Shown here piece by piece: positions 1 to 11,049 of a stretch of DNA of 64,000 bases. The notes beneath the pieces were generated by a model. The model saw only the letters and a program-made list of their open reading frames with translations. It did no database searches and had not been told where the DNA came from. The position numbers and the translations under genes are program-made. The stretch is from Bradyrhizobium sp. Rc3b (GTDB lineage Bacteria; Pseudomonadota; Alphaproteobacteria; Rhizobiales; Xanthobacteraceae), in contig NZ_FOUS01000015.1 in assembly GCF_900114915.1 (NCBI RefSeq), positions 62,001 to 126,000 on the forward strand, read 5' to 3'. The stretch's first letter is position 1. Each line of letters opens with the position of its first letter.

Positions 1-206
1 GGGATTTCCAGACCAGTGAACAAACGCGGCATCGTTTCGCACTCCCGATGCTTGGGCATGATCCGTGGGACAGACCATATCCAAATTTTAGAGCCGGTGA
101 CGAATCACCGGTACCCTGATTCCTATCGCAGTTGTGTGACTCTGCGAAGCATCGCGCGCCTCACCCCGGTAAAACCCTGGGTATGACGGTTGGCGCTGCC
201 CGCTTT
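1..206. other. Left-edge region without a recognisable gene
   Basis: No convincing coding sequence is visible here. It holds a small perfect hairpin (7-bp stem CCGGTGA/TCACCGG around a CGAA loop, about 94-111) and otherwise unremarkable sequence between the window edge and the 3' end of the arylesterase gene. It may contain the downstream region of a gene lying outside the window. Confidence 0.4.
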
Positions 207-851
207 TCAACGCCGTTGCTCAGCGATGGTGCCAAGGAATGCCTCCACGGTGGGCATGATGTTGCCGACGATGATGTCGACGCCGGCCGCAGTCGGATGA
301 ATGCCGTCGGCCTGGTTGAGCTTGGCGTCGGCCGCAACGCCCTCGAGAAAGAACGGATAAAGCGGCACGTCGAATTTCTTCGCCAGATCCGGATAAATCG
401 AATTGAAGCGCGCGGCATAGTCGGCGCCGTAATTCGGCGGCGCCAGCATGCCGCACAGCATCACCGCAATCTTGCGCGCCTTCAGCCGCTGGACGATGTC
501 GGTGAGCGCGGCGCGCGTCAAATCGGGATCGACGCCGCGCAGGGCATCGTTGGCGCCGAGCTCGACGATGACGCCGTCGGTTCCGTCGGGGACCGACCAG
601 TCGAGCCGGTCACGGCCGCCCGAAGAGGTGTCGCCGGACACGCCGGCGTTGGTCATGTCGACCTCTATACCTTTGTCCTGCAAGGATTTTTTGAGTTTGG
701 CCGGGAACGAATCCTGGGCCGAGAGGCCGAGGCCCGCACTCAAGGAATCGCCGAGGACCACGAGCTTGATCGGTTTGGCCGCCGGCTGGGCCTGCAACGA
801 CGGCGTTGTCGCGATCGTCATCAAACCGAGCATCAACACGGCTATGTGCAT
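207..851 (-). CDS. Arylesterase / SGNH-family lysophospholipase-like hydrolase (TesA-like), exported
   Basis: A secreted SGNH (GDSL) hydrolase, expected to cleave short-chain esters or thioesters in the periplasm. The N-terminus is a signal peptide ending near LQAQ. Block I (VVLGDSLSAGLGL) holds the nucleophile Ser, the oxyanion Gly is in NAGVSGDTS, block III is ELGANDALRG, and the catalytic Asp/His motif is DGIHPTAAG near the C-terminus. The start at 851 gives a classical signal peptide of 214 aa total. An in-frame ATG at 908 would overlap the start of the divergent ABC gene and adds a non-signal extension, so it is less likely. The divergent arrangement with a LolD/FtsX-like ABC pair matches the tesA-ybbA-ybbP arrangement of other proteobacteria. 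The family is secure; substrate is not known. Confidence 0.9.
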   Translation of the reverse strand: MHIAVLMLGLMTIATTPSLQAQPAAKPIKLVVLGDSLSAGLGLSAQDSFPAKLKKSLQDKGIEVDMTNAGVSGDTSSGGRDRLDWSVPDGTDGVIVELGANDALRGVDPDLTRAALTDIVQRLKARKIAVMLCGMLAPPNYGADYAARFNSIYPDLAKKFDVPLYPFFLEGVAADAKLNQADGIHPTAAGVDIIVGNIMPTVEAFLGTIAEQRR

Positions 852-906
852 GAACAATCCGTAACGCCTCTCGACCGCGCCATCGGAGTTGCCATATGAC
901 CGGACC

Positions 907-1626
907 ATGGACACTCGCATCGAACCCTCGTCGCTCACCGCTGCCGCGGACACCATCGCCATCTCCAACGTCAATCTCTCATTGGGCACGGGCGCGGCAC
1001 GCGTTCACATCCTCAAGGATATCAGCCTGCGGGTCGCCTCGGGCGAGACGATCGGCCTGATCGGCCCGTCAGGTTCGGGCAAATCCACGCTGCTGATGGT
1101 GATGGCGGGGCTGGAGCGTCCTGATAGTGGAGAGGTGGTGGTATCGGGCACGCCTTTCAATGCCCTCGACGAGGACGCGCTGGCCCGCTTCCGCGGCCGC
1201 CAGGTCGGCATCGTCTTCCAGTCCTTTCATCTGATCCCGACCATGACGGCGCTGGAGAACGTCGCGGTGCCGCTGGAGCTCGCCGGCAATCCCGATGCCG
1301 CAACGCGCGCGGCGCAGGAGCTGCAATCGGTCGGGCTCGGCGATCGCCTGCATCATTATCCGACCCAGCTCTCCGGCGGCGAGCAGCAGCGCGTCGCACT
1401 CGCCCGCGCGCTGGCGCCCGATCCCGCCATCCTGGTCGCCGACGAGCCGACCGGCAATCTCGACGAGGCCACCGGAAAGCAGATCGTCGATCTCCTGTTC
1501 AGCAAGCACGCCGAGCGCGGCATGACCCTGGTACTGGTCACGCACGATTCCTCGCTCGCGCATCGCTGCGACCGCGTGATCCGGCTGCGCTCGGGCCGCA
1601 TCGACACGCAGTCTGCGCCGGCATGA
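907..1626 (+). CDS. ABC transporter ATP-binding protein, LolD/YbbA family
   Basis: Cytoplasmic ATPase subunit of a type VII (MacB/LolCDE-like) ABC system. It shows Walker A (GPSGSGKST), the Q-loop region (VFQSFHLIP), the signature LSGGEQQRVALARAL, Walker B followed by Glu (ILVADEPTGNLDEA) and the switch His (LVTHD). The ATG at 907 is preferred over an in-frame TTG at 889. Its 3' end overlaps the permease gene by 4 bases, so the two are probably translationally coupled. The family usually drives extraction of lipoproteins or hydrophobic molecules from the inner membrane. Linkage to an arylesterase suggests envelope lipid or ester handling, which is inference. Confidence 0.93.
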   Translation: MDTRIEPSSLTAAADTIAISNVNLSLGTGAARVHILKDISLRVASGETIGLIGPSGSGKSTLLMVMAGLERPDSGEVVVSGTPFNALDEDALARFRGRQVGIVFQSFHLIPTMTALENVAVPLELAGNPDAATRAAQELQSVGLGDRLHHYPTQLSGGEQQRVALARALAPDPAILVADEPTGNLDEATGKQIVDLLFSKHAERGMTLVLVTHDSSLAHRCDRVIRLRSGRIDTQSAPA

Positions 1627-4193
1627 GCGCCTCGGCCGAGCCGTTCGCGAAGCCAAACGGCATCGCGCTGTCCCTGCGTTACGCGCTGCGCGAATTGCGC
1701 GGCGGCCTGCGCGGTTTCTATGTCTTCATCGCCTGCATCGCGCTCGGCGTGATGGCGATCGCCGGCGTCGGCTCGGTGTCGGCGAGCCTCTCCGACGGCT
1801 TGGCCCGCGAGGGCCGCACGCTGCTCGGCGGCGACGTCTCCTTCGTGCTGTTCCAGCGCGAAGCCAAACCTGAAGAGGTCGCCTTCCTGCGCTCGCGCGG
1901 CACGGTCTCGACCGCCGCGACCTTGCGCGGCATGGCGCGCGCGGCCGATGGCCAGCTCGCACTGGTCGAGATGAAGGCGGTCGACGACACCTATCCGATG
2001 CTGGGCCAGCTGACGCTGGCGCCACAGCTGCCGATGTCCGACGTCCTTGCGGAACGCGACGGCGCGTTCGGCGCGGCCGCCGATCCGACGCTGCTGGCGC
2101 GGCTCTCGCTCAAGACCGGCGACCGCGTCACCATTGGCGCTGCGACCTTCCAGATCCGCTCGACAGTCGAAGCCGAGCCCGACAAGCTCGCAGGCGGCAT
2201 CGGCTTCGGACCGCGCTTCCTGATCAGCGAGGCCGGCCTGCGCGCCACCGGCCTGATCCAGCCCGGCAGCCTGGTGCGCTGGGTCTACCGGGTGAAGCTG
2301 CCCGATACGGCGAACAACGAGCGCGCCACCGAAGCCTTCATCGCGGACGCGCGGAGCGCTGCGCCGCAGGCCGGCTGGGAGATCCGCAGCCGCTCCAACG
2401 CCTCGCCGCAACTCGAACGCAACATCAACCGATTCACACAATTCCTGACGCTGGTCGGCCTTGCCGCGCTGCTGGTCGGCGGGGTCGGCGTCGCCAATGC
2501 CGTGAAGAGCCATATCGACCGCCGGCTCGAAGTGATCGCGGCCCTCAAGGCCGTCGGCGCCACCGGCCGCGACGTGTTCGGCATCTATCTGGCGCAGGTC
2601 CTCCTGCTCGCAGGCATCGGCTCGATCATCGGCCTTGCGCTCGGTGCCGCCATGCCGTTCGCGATCGTCGGCCTGTTCGGCAAGCTGCTGCCGCTGCCGG
2701 TGGTGCCGGCCGTGCATGCCGACGAGCTCGCGCTGTCCTTCATTTATGGCCTCCTGACCGCGCTCGCCTTCGGCCTGTGGCCGCTCGGGCGCGTCCACGA
2801 CGTGCCGGTGGCCGCGCTGTTCCGCGACACCATCAGCTCGGAATGGCATCGGCCGCGCGCGAGCTATCTCGTGTTCATGGGCGTCGTGATTGCGCTGCTG
2901 ATCGCGGTCGTGATCGGGCTGTCGTTCGACAAACGCATCGCGGCGGTGTTCGTGGCCTCCTCGGTCGTCGTGTTCGCCCTGCTGCGCGGCATCGCCGCCC
3001 TGCTGATGGCCATCGCGCGGCGGCTGCCGCGGACGCGGCTGCCGATGCTGCGGCTGGCGATCGCCAACATCCACCGGCCGGGCGCGCTGACGCCCTCGGT
3101 GGTGCTGTCGCTGGGGCTCGGGCTCGCCGTGCTCGTCACCATCACCCAGATCGACGGCAATCTGCGCCGGCAGTTCCTGGCAGCCCTGCCCGACCGCGCG
3201 CCGTCCTTCTTCTTCATCGACATCCCGAGCACGCAGGCCGAGCAGTTCGACGGTTATCTGCGCCGGATTGCGCCGGGCGCGACGGTCGAAGACGTGCCGA
3301 TGCTGCGCGGGCGCATCGTCGCCGCGCGCGGCGTGCGCGCCGAGGAGCTCAAGCCGACCACCGATTCCGAATGGGTGCTGCAGAGCGACCGCGGCCTGAC
3401 CTATACCGGCGAGCTGCCGAAAGGCTCCAAGGTGGTCGAGGGCGAATGGTGGAGCGCCGATTATTCCGGCCCGCCGCTGGTCTCGATGGAGAAGAAGATC
3501 GCCGACGGGCTCGGCCTCAAGCTCGGCGACCAAGTCGTGGTCAACGTGCTCGGCCGCGACATCCCGGCCAAAATCGGCAATCTGCGCACCATCGACTGGC
3601 AGGGGATGGGCATCAACTTCGTTCTCGTGTTCTCGCCGAACGCCTTCAAGGGCGCCCCCCACACCCACATCGCGACGCTGACGGAAACGGGCGGAACTGC
3701 GGCAGGCGACGGCAAGATCATCAAGCAGGTCGCCGACGCCTATCCGATGGTGACGAGCGTGCGCGTGCGCGAGGTGATGGAGACGGTCGGCTCTGTCGTG
3801 ACCAATCTGGCGCTGGCGATCCGCGGCGCCAGCGCCGTGACCCTGATCTCGGCGATCCTGGTGCTCGGCGGCGCGCTCGCCGCCGGGCATCGCCACCGGG
3901 TCTACGATGCGGTGATCCTGAAGACGCTGGGCGCGACCCGGCTGCGGCTGCTCGGGGCCTATGCGCTGGAATACCTCCTGATCGGGCTCGCGACCGCGGT
4001 GTTCGGGGTGATCTCCGGCAGCATCGCGGCCTGGATGATCGTGACGCGGCTGATGACGCTGAGCTTCGTCTGGCAGGCCGGCAGCGCGGCCGGCGTGGTC
4101 GCGGCCGCGCTCGTCGTCACGGTCGGACTCGGGCTCGCGGGCACGCTGCTGGCGTTGAACAAAAAGCCCGCCACGGTGTTGCGGAATTTGTGA
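1623..4193 (+). CDS. ABC transporter permease, FtsX/YbbP family
   Basis: Large inner-membrane permease of 856 aa, partner of the preceding ATPase. An N-terminal TM helix (around residues 28-50) is followed by a periplasmic MacB-like domain, then two groups of FtsX-type helices: around residues 270-410 (with a coupling segment SHIDRRLEVIAALKAVGAT) and again near the C-terminus (YDAVILKTLGATRLRLLGAY). Additional helices around 415-510 separate two periplasmic regions, the YbbP type of layout with ten predicted helices. The gene overlaps the ATPase gene by ATGA. The substrate is unknown. Confidence 0.92.
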   Translation: MSASAEPFAKPNGIALSLRYALRELRGGLRGFYVFIACIALGVMAIAGVGSVSASLSDGLAREGRTLLGGDVSFVLFQREAKPEEVAFLRSRGTVSTAATLRGMARAADGQLALVEMKAVDDTYPMLGQLTLAPQLPMSDVLAERDGAFGAAADPTLLARLSLKTGDRVTIGAATFQIRSTVEAEPDKLAGGIGFGPRFLISEAGLRATGLIQPGSLVRWVYRVKLPDTANNERATEAFIADARSAAPQAGWEIRSRSNASPQLERNINRFTQFLTLVGLAALLVGGVGVANAVKSHIDRRLEVIAALKAVGATGRDVFGIYLAQVLLLAGIGSIIGLALGAAMPFAIVGLFGKLLPLPVVPAVHADELALSFIYGLLTALAFGLWPLGRVHDVPVAALFRDTISSEWHRPRASYLVFMGVVIALLIAVVIGLSFDKRIAAVFVASSVVVFALLRGIAALLMAIARRLPRTRLPMLRLAIANIHRPGALTPSVVLSLGLGLAVLVTITQIDGNLRRQFLAALPDRAPSFFFIDIPSTQAEQFDGYLRRIAPGATVEDVPMLRGRIVAARGVRAEELKPTTDSEWVLQSDRGLTYTGELPKGSKVVEGEWWSADYSGPPLVSMEKKIADGLGLKLGDQVVVNVLGRDIPAKIGNLRTIDWQGMGINFVLVFSPNAFKGAPHTHIATLTETGGTAAGDGKIIKQVADAYPMVTSVRVREVMETVGSVVTNLALAIRGASAVTLISAILVLGGALAAGHRHRVYDAVILKTLGATRLRLLGAYALEYLLIGLATAVFGVISGSIAAWMIVTRLMTLSFVWQAGSAAGVVAAALVVTVGLGLAGTLLALNKKPATVLRNL

Positions 4194-4474
4194 CAAAATG
4201 TAGCGGATGGCTGCACGAGAGCAGAATCGCACGATTTCTGCGATTAACCACGACTGCCCGTCAGGTTCGCGTCAGGATTGCCGCCAAGGGCGACATTCAG
4301 CCGCGCGTGGAAGGTTGCAGCTAATGTGTTAGTTTCCCACATATCGAATGGGTTCGGAGCCCCGATTGTTAGCCAAAATTTAGTCGGTTGGCGTCGGTAT
4401 CCGAGATAGAGTTTGACGAACCGGCGGCATGGCGACCCTCGTGCCGGACCGGACCAACCAACGGGAATTCGACC
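4194..4474. other. Intergenic region upstream of the Bax inhibitor-like gene
   Basis: No gene is visible in these 281 bases. A near-palindrome at 4221-4241 (GCAGAATCG/CGATTTCTGC arms, one extra T) lies just after the permease stop and lacks a T-run. The promoter of the downstream gene is presumably here but no clear -35/-10 pair stands out. Confidence 0.35.
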
Positions 4475-5266
4475 ATGTCGGACCTAGACCGTAACTACGC
4501 TTCTCCTTTCGGCAGGGCCGCCGGGCGTGTTGACGCCGCGACGGTCGATGCCGGCCTGCGCGCCTATATGCTGCGCATCTACAACTACATGAGCATTGGC
4601 CTCGCCATCACCGGCCTTGCCGCGCTCGGTGTCTACATGGCTGCCGTGACCGACGTTCCGACGGCGGAATCCGTCCGCGTCGGCAAGCTGTTCCTGACCC
4701 CGTTCGGCTACGCGATGTTCGTCAGCCCGCTGAAATGGCTGTTCATGCTCGCGCCGCTCGCCATGGTGTTCGTGATCTCGGCGGGCATCAACCGTCTCGC
4801 TCCCTCGACCGCCCAGATCCTGTTCTGGGTGTTCGCGGCGCTGATGGGCATCTCGCTGTCGTCGATCTTCCTGGTGTTCACGCACACCTCGATCGTGCGG
4901 GTGTTCTTCATCACTGCGGCCACCTTCGGTGCGCTGAGCCTCTACGGCTACACCACCAAGCGTGACCTGACCGGCATGGGCTCGTTCCTGTTCATGGGCC
5001 TGATCGGCATCATCATCGCGAGCCTGGTGAACCTGTTCCTGGCGAGCTCGATGCTGCAGTTCATCGTGTCGGTGGTCGGCGTGCTGGTGTTCGCGGGCCT
5101 CACCGCCTGGGACACCCAGCGGCTGAAGAACGACTACATCTACGGCTACGCCTCGGCCGGCGGCGACATCGCAGAGCGTGCGGCCATCACCGGCGCGCTG
5201 TCGCTGTACCTGAACTTCATCAACCTGTTCACGCTGCTGCTGCAGCTCCTCGGTCAACGTGACTAA
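4475..5266 (+). CDS. Bax inhibitor-1/YccA (TMBIM) family inner membrane protein
   Basis: A 263-aa polytopic membrane protein with seven hydrophobic segments. The family hallmark near the C-terminus, AWDTQRLKNDY, carries the acidic and basic residues linked to pH-dependent cation leak in bacterial homologues. The N-terminus has a short soluble tail starting MSDLDRNYASPFG. In bacteria the family (YccA, YetJ, YbhL) is linked to FtsH regulation or calcium leak; the specific role here is not known. The start was chosen at the ATG whose protein begins with this conserved tail. A strong intrinsic terminator follows. Confidence 0.92.
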   Translation: MSDLDRNYASPFGRAAGRVDAATVDAGLRAYMLRIYNYMSIGLAITGLAALGVYMAAVTDVPTAESVRVGKLFLTPFGYAMFVSPLKWLFMLAPLAMVFVISAGINRLAPSTAQILFWVFAALMGISLSSIFLVFTHTSIVRVFFITAATFGALSLYGYTTKRDLTGMGSFLFMGLIGIIIASLVNLFLASSMLQFIVSVVGVLVFAGLTAWDTQRLKNDYIYGYASAGGDIAERAAITGALSLYLNFINLFTLLLQLLGQRD

Positions 5267-5293
5267 GCGCAACGACGAGAGAACGGATAGGAA

Positions 5294-5318
5294 CCCCGGC
5301 CGAAAGGCCGGGGTTTTT
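5294..5318 (+). terminator. Intrinsic terminator after the Bax inhibitor-like gene
   Basis: Perfect 8-bp stem CCCCGGCC/GGCCGGGG with a GAAA loop followed directly by five T residues, 28 bases downstream of the stop codon. Confidence 0.9.
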
Positions 5319-5340
5319 GTTTGGGGGTGCGGTGGCGCTT

Positions 5341-5428
5341 GTAGCCCGGATGGAGCGCAGCGCAATCCGGGAAAGTCCTTTCCGCGGATAAGGCGGCCCC
5401 GGATTACGCTTCCCTCCATCCGGGCTAC
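5341..5428. repeat. Dispersed palindromic repeat, family A (GTAGCCCGGATG type)
   Basis: The ends are inverted copies of GTAGCCCGGATGGAG / CTCCATCCGGGCTAC around a middle part with a second inverted pair (GCAATCCGGG / CCCCGGATTAC). A related half occurs at 6153-6202. This type of palindromic intergenic element is common in Bradyrhizobium genomes. Confidence 0.8.
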
Positions 5429-5456
5429 AAGGCCACGAGTGCCGCCTCTTCCTCCT

Positions 5457-5536
5457 CGTCATTGCGGGCGCAGCGAAGCAATCCAGAGTCCCTCCGCGGA
5501 TGCATTTCTGGATTGCTTCGCTGCGCTCACAATGAC
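5457..5536. repeat. Dispersed palindromic repeat, family B (CGTCATTGCGGGCGCAGCGAAG type)
   Basis: Inverted ends GTCATTGCGGGCGCAGCG and CGCTGCGCTCACAATGAC, with AAGCAATCCAGA / TCTGGATTGCTT inside. It lies directly after repeat family A, upstream of the GNAT gene. Confidence 0.8.
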
Positions 5537-5594
5537 GGTGTGGCAACATCGTTGCCCCTTCCAGCGCCAGCGGGAAGGCTCTAATCTTGCCGCC

Positions 5595-6125
5595 ATGTCC
5601 GCACCTGAAATCAGGCCCACAACCGAGGCCGACCTTCCCGCCATCACCGCCATCTACCAGCAGGCCGTCCGCGAGGGCACCGCGACGTTCGAGCTGGAGC
5701 CGCCCGACCTCGTGGAGATGACGCGCCGTTATCGCGCGCTGGTCGACGGCGGCTATCCCTATTTCGTCGCTATCCTCGACGGCCGCGTGGCCGGCTATGC
5801 CTATGCCGGCGCCTACCGCCCGCGCCCAGCCTACCGCTTCACGGTCGAGAACTCGATCTATCTCGATCCCTCCTTCCACCGCCGCGGTGTCGGATCAAAG
5901 CTGCTGGAGCGGCTGGTCGCCGAATGCGAGGCGCGCGGCTTCCGCCAGATGATCGCGGTGATCGGCGATTCCGCCAATGCCGGCTCGATCGGCGTGCACA
6001 CCAAGGGCGGCTTCAAGATGATCGGCACGCATCCCAATGTCGGGCTGAAATTCGGCCGCTGGCTTGATACGGTGATGATGCAGCGCGACCTCGGCGAGGG
6101 CGCGAAGACGGTGCCGACAAAATAG
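5595..6125 (+). CDS. GNAT family N-acetyltransferase, phosphinothricin acetyltransferase-like (Pat/YncA)
   Basis: A 176-aa single-domain acetyltransferase that should transfer acetyl from acetyl-CoA to an amine substrate. It begins with the typical IRPTTEADLPAITAIYQQAV segment, shows GTATFELEPPDL (substrate region), the Y-rich strand AGYAYAGAYRPRPAYR, and the acetyl-CoA site motif A (HRRGVGSKLLERLV). These features match the Pat/Bar and YncA subfamily that acetylates phosphinothricin or methionine sulfoximine and sulfone. The start is the ATG just after the repeats. Exact substrate is inferred only from family. Confidence 0.9.
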   Translation: MSAPEIRPTTEADLPAITAIYQQAVREGTATFELEPPDLVEMTRRYRALVDGGYPYFVAILDGRVAGYAYAGAYRPRPAYRFTVENSIYLDPSFHRRGVGSKLLERLVAECEARGFRQMIAVIGDSANAGSIGVHTKGGFKMIGTHPNVGLKFGRWLDTVMMQRDLGEGAKTVPTK

Positions 6126-6130
6126 ATCTC

Positions 6131-6203
6131 GTAGGGTGGGCAAAGCGATACCCGGGACCACCGCGAGACAAAACCCGGATGTCGCTGCGCTCATCCGGGC
6201 TAC
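6131..6203. repeat. Chimeric repeat: start of family C joined to family A
   Basis: It opens with GTAGGGTGGGCAAAGCGA, the left end of family C, but continues with CCCGGGACCACCGCGAG and ends in the family A end ATCCGGGCTAC. It therefore looks like a recombination between, or insertion of one into, the two element types. Confidence 0.6.
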
Positions 6204-6229
6204 GAAGAATTCGCCACATCACTGCTGTC

Positions 6230-6317
6230 GTAGGGTGGGCAAAGCGAAGCGTGCCCACGATTCGTGGCGATAGAGAAAGGACGTGGGCACGGCGCAATGC
6301 GCTATTGCCCACCCTAC
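6230..6317. repeat. Dispersed palindromic repeat, family C copy 1 (GTAGGGTGGGCAAAG type)
   Basis: Inverted ends GTAGGGTGGGCAAAGCG / TATTGCCCACCCTAC with an internal inverted pair GCGTGCCCACG / CGTGGGCACGGCG. The same element occurs at 38003, 40654, 41440, 44003 and 46550. Confidence 0.85.
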
Positions 6318-6333
6318 GGCACCGGTCGTGCGG

Positions 6334-6702
6334 CTACACCACCGCCAATTTCCGATCGATCACCAGCAGCACGCGCTCCAGCTCGTGGCCGCGGCGCAGG
6401 ATCAGCCCCGTCGCCGAGATCACGCTGTACATGCCCTGCTTGCGCGCCAGCCGCGGATCCTTCTCGATGCGATAGATCGGCACTTCCGAGGCACGGCGAT
6501 AGACCGAGAACACGGCGCGATCCCTCAGGAAGTCGATGGCATAATCGCGCCATTCGCCGTCCGCGACCATGCGGCCGTAGAGATTGAGAATACGATGCAG
6601 CTCGAGCCGGTTGAACGTCACCCGGCTCAGTTGCGTCGCCGCCGCGGCGGGGCGGGCCGCCGCGCGCTGCTCGCTCGGATCGGCATCCTCCGACAGACTC
6701 AT
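6334..6702 (-). CDS. DUF2794 domain-containing protein
   Basis: A 122-aa soluble protein of a family restricted largely to Alphaproteobacteria. The conserved core runs from VTFNRLELHRILNLYGRMVA through EWRDYAIDFL, VFSVYRRASEVPIYRIEKD and ISATGLILRRGHELERVLLV. Function is unknown. ATGs at 6702 and 6717 both fit; 6702 gives a protein beginning MSLSEDADPSEQ. The gene is isolated, between repeat elements and a structured non-coding region. Confidence 0.85.
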   Translation of the reverse strand: MSLSEDADPSEQRAAARPAAAATQLSRVTFNRLELHRILNLYGRMVADGEWRDYAIDFLRDRAVFSVYRRASEVPIYRIEKDPRLARKQGMYSVISATGLILRRGHELERVLLVIDRKLAVV

Positions 6703-6930
6703 GGAGCGCTTCCTCATCGCACGGCATGACCCGAATCCGCGAAGACCGTCCCCGGAACCTGGATCATGACAGCTGCATGATTGCGCCAACCGGCCACCGC
6801 CGCAAGGGGCTCCTGATTCAACCGGTCGAATCGGTTACGAATCGGGGCACACGCTATGGTGGAACTCCCTCGCGGCAAACCGTCACGGGATCGTTAGCAG
6901 GAATCATACTCTCGCCGCTTTTCCGCCTAG
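6703..6930. other. Intergenic region upstream of the candidate RNA
   Basis: No gene recognised. CATACT at 6905-6910 is a possible -10-like hexamer about 30 bases upstream of the first RNA stem, but no good -35 is visible. The region is also the 5' flank of the divergent DUF2794 gene. Confidence 0.3.
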
Positions 6931-6938
6931 CGACTGCC

Positions 6939-7077
6939 GCCCTGCATTGCGAAAAGACTCAGGTGCGTTGACCCGGTCCTTTCGGTTCCGGATTCCTCAG
7001 CCCCCAGCCCCCCGGGGTCGAACAGGATCGGGTCTGTACGCGCGACAAGGAGGGCCAACGCAAGTTGGTCCTTTTTT
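6939..7077 (+). ncRNA. Candidate structured small RNA ending in an intrinsic terminator (6S-like architecture)
   Basis: No supported reading frame, but strong secondary structure. The pairs are: closing stem GCCCT (6939-6943) with AGGGC (7051-7055); a large asymmetric bubble; GTGCGT (6963-6968) with ACGCGC (7038-7043); GACCCGGTCCT (6970-6980) with AGGATCGGGTC (7024-7034); then immediately TTCGGTTCCGG (6981-6991) with CCGGGGTCGAA (7012-7022), separated only by a bulged C. A terminator follows at 7052-7077. A closing stem, an open central bubble and a long terminal hairpin in a transcript of roughly 150 nt recalls 6S RNA, but I cannot confirm the family. Confidence 0.45.
7052..7077 (+). terminator. 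Intrinsic terminator of the candidate small RNA
   Basis: Stem GGGCCAAC/GTTGGTCC (one G-U pair) with GCAA loop, followed by six T residues. No plus-strand protein gene ends just upstream, which supports a non-coding transcript. Confidence 0.8.
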
Positions 7078-7135
7078 GTTTGTGTCGGGATGTTTCTGCC
7101 CCGGCGAAATTCTCCTCTCATCAGCGCCAACAGTC

Positions 7136-7290
7136 TCTCCCCTCATCCTGAGGAGCCGCGCTCCCTTCGCGTGGCGTATCGAAGGATCGAGGCCCAACCG
7201 CATGAGCGGGGCCGGCATGGTTCTCACGGCGATGCGAAACATCGTCCGGTAGACGCGCGCAAGAGCGCGCTCCTCACCATGAGGGTGGGC
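7136..7290. repeat. Dispersed intergenic repeat (CTCATCCTGAGGAGC type)
   Basis: Contains CCCTCATCCTGAGGAGCC, GTATCGAAGGATCGAGGCC, CATGGTTCTCACGGCGATGC and GCGCTCCTCACCATGAGGG, the modules of a palindromic element frequent in Bradyrhizobium intergenic regions. It separates the candidate RNA from the DUF1223 gene. No gene is seen within it. Confidence 0.6.
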
Positions 7291-7317
7291 AGTGAGTACG
7301 ACGCTAGAGAATTGAAA

Positions 7318-8094
7318 TCAGTGCAGCGACGTGTAGGCCGCACCCAGCATCGTGCCGGGCTTCTCGCGGCTGCCGTCCTGGACATAGACCACCGCGCCGT
7401 CGACGCCGTCGCGCGTGAGGTTCTCGATCGGCACCGTCCAGCTTTCCGAACGCCCGGTCCAGTCACCGACCTTGAGCAGGTTGCGCACCACGTTGTGATA
7501 GGTGACCTGCTGTCCGCGATTCTCGCCTCGGGTGATTGCGATCGGGACTGACTTGGCGATCGAACAGATCCAGACCTCGCCATGCGAGACGGCCGGCTCG
7601 TTGCTCGCCGCCACCGATACGTTGATCTGCTTGCCCGCGAGCGACATCGTCACCGGCACGCTCATCACGCCCGTGCCCTTGTCGGTCTTGCCGATCGCGC
7701 TCTCGATGCCGGCACGATCGCTGCCGATGACATGGGTGGAGCCGTTGACCACGACCTGCGGCGTGTAGACCTCGCGATCACCGCGCATGCGCGAATAAGC
7801 ACGCTGCCGTGCAGAGAAGCGCGAATCCGCCAGCGTGTCCTTCCAACCCAGATAGTCCCAATAGTCGATCGGCATGCTCAGCGCGATGATCGACGGGTCT
7901 TTGGAGAGATCGCCGATGATCTGGTCGGCGGGCGGGCAGGAGGAGCAGCCCTGCGAGGTAAACAATTCGACAACGGCGCGGGGATCGGCTTCGGCAGGAC
8001 GGATGACGGCGACGATCGCACAGATGCCGAGAGCTCCCGACCAGAAAGCACCGGACCAACGTGAAACCAGATGAGAAGCCGTCATTGTTGTCAT
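7318..8094 (-). CDS. DUF1223 domain-containing exported protein with thioredoxin-like fold
   Basis: A 258-aa protein with an N-terminal hydrophobic signal region (about residues 14-36) and then VVELFTSQGCSSCPPAD, with a CxxC pair at Cys50 and Cys53 as in thioredoxin-like proteins. The conserved DYWDYLGWKD and YTPQVVVNG segments complete the DUF1223 signature. The family is found in periplasmic or secreted proteins of alphaproteobacteria; the biochemical role is not established. It lies next to acnA and the ccm operon, so a role in periplasmic thiol chemistry is possible but only inferred. Confidence 0.9.
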   Translation of the reverse strand: MTTMTASHLVSRWSGAFWSGALGICAIVAVIRPAEADPRAVVELFTSQGCSSCPPADQIIGDLSKDPSIIALSMPIDYWDYLGWKDTLADSRFSARQRAYSRMRGDREVYTPQVVVNGSTHVIGSDRAGIESAIGKTDKGTGVMSVPVTMSLAGKQINVSVAASNEPAVSHGEVWICSIAKSVPIAITRGENRGQQVTYHNVVRNLLKVGDWTGRSESWTVPIENLTRDGVDGAVVYVQDGSREKPGTMLGAAYTSLH

Positions 8095-8249
8095 GTCGAA
8101 CGCCGCACACCATTGCTCGTGAGAAGGAGAACTTATCGCCGGATGGTCACCGTAGTCTTACGGGGCGCGACACACCCGACCGCCCAGGCCAACCGTCCGA
8201 AAGGAGGTTTTCCGCCGGGCGGGCCCATCTGGAGCATGCCGCAAACGCA

Positions 8250-8279
8250 CGAAGGCGGCCTTGTGATAGGCCGCCTTCG
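8250..8279 (-). terminator. Hairpin downstream of acnA
   Basis: Perfect 11-bp stem CGAAGGCGGCC/GGCCGCCTTCG with an 8-base loop, 50 bases beyond the acnA stop codon. On the acnA strand the following T-run is poor (TGCGTTTG), so it may act as a weak terminator or mRNA 3'-end stabiliser. Confidence 0.6.
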
Positions 8280-8328
8280 TTTAACCTTCTACTCACGTCG
8301 CGGTGAGCCACCGTTCACAAATTCGCGC

Positions 8329-11049
<2,721 letters not shown>

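Noticed and set aside
1356..4232. A 958-codon open frame on the minus strand opposite the ABC genes
   Set aside because: Composition (Arg/Gln/His/Asp-rich, no domains) is typical of the antisense of GC-rich genes; the plus strand encodes clear ABC transporter proteins.
6800..6900. tRNA-like sequence (GGTCGAATCGG)
   Set aside because: No acceptor, anticodon or D-arm pairing could be built around it.
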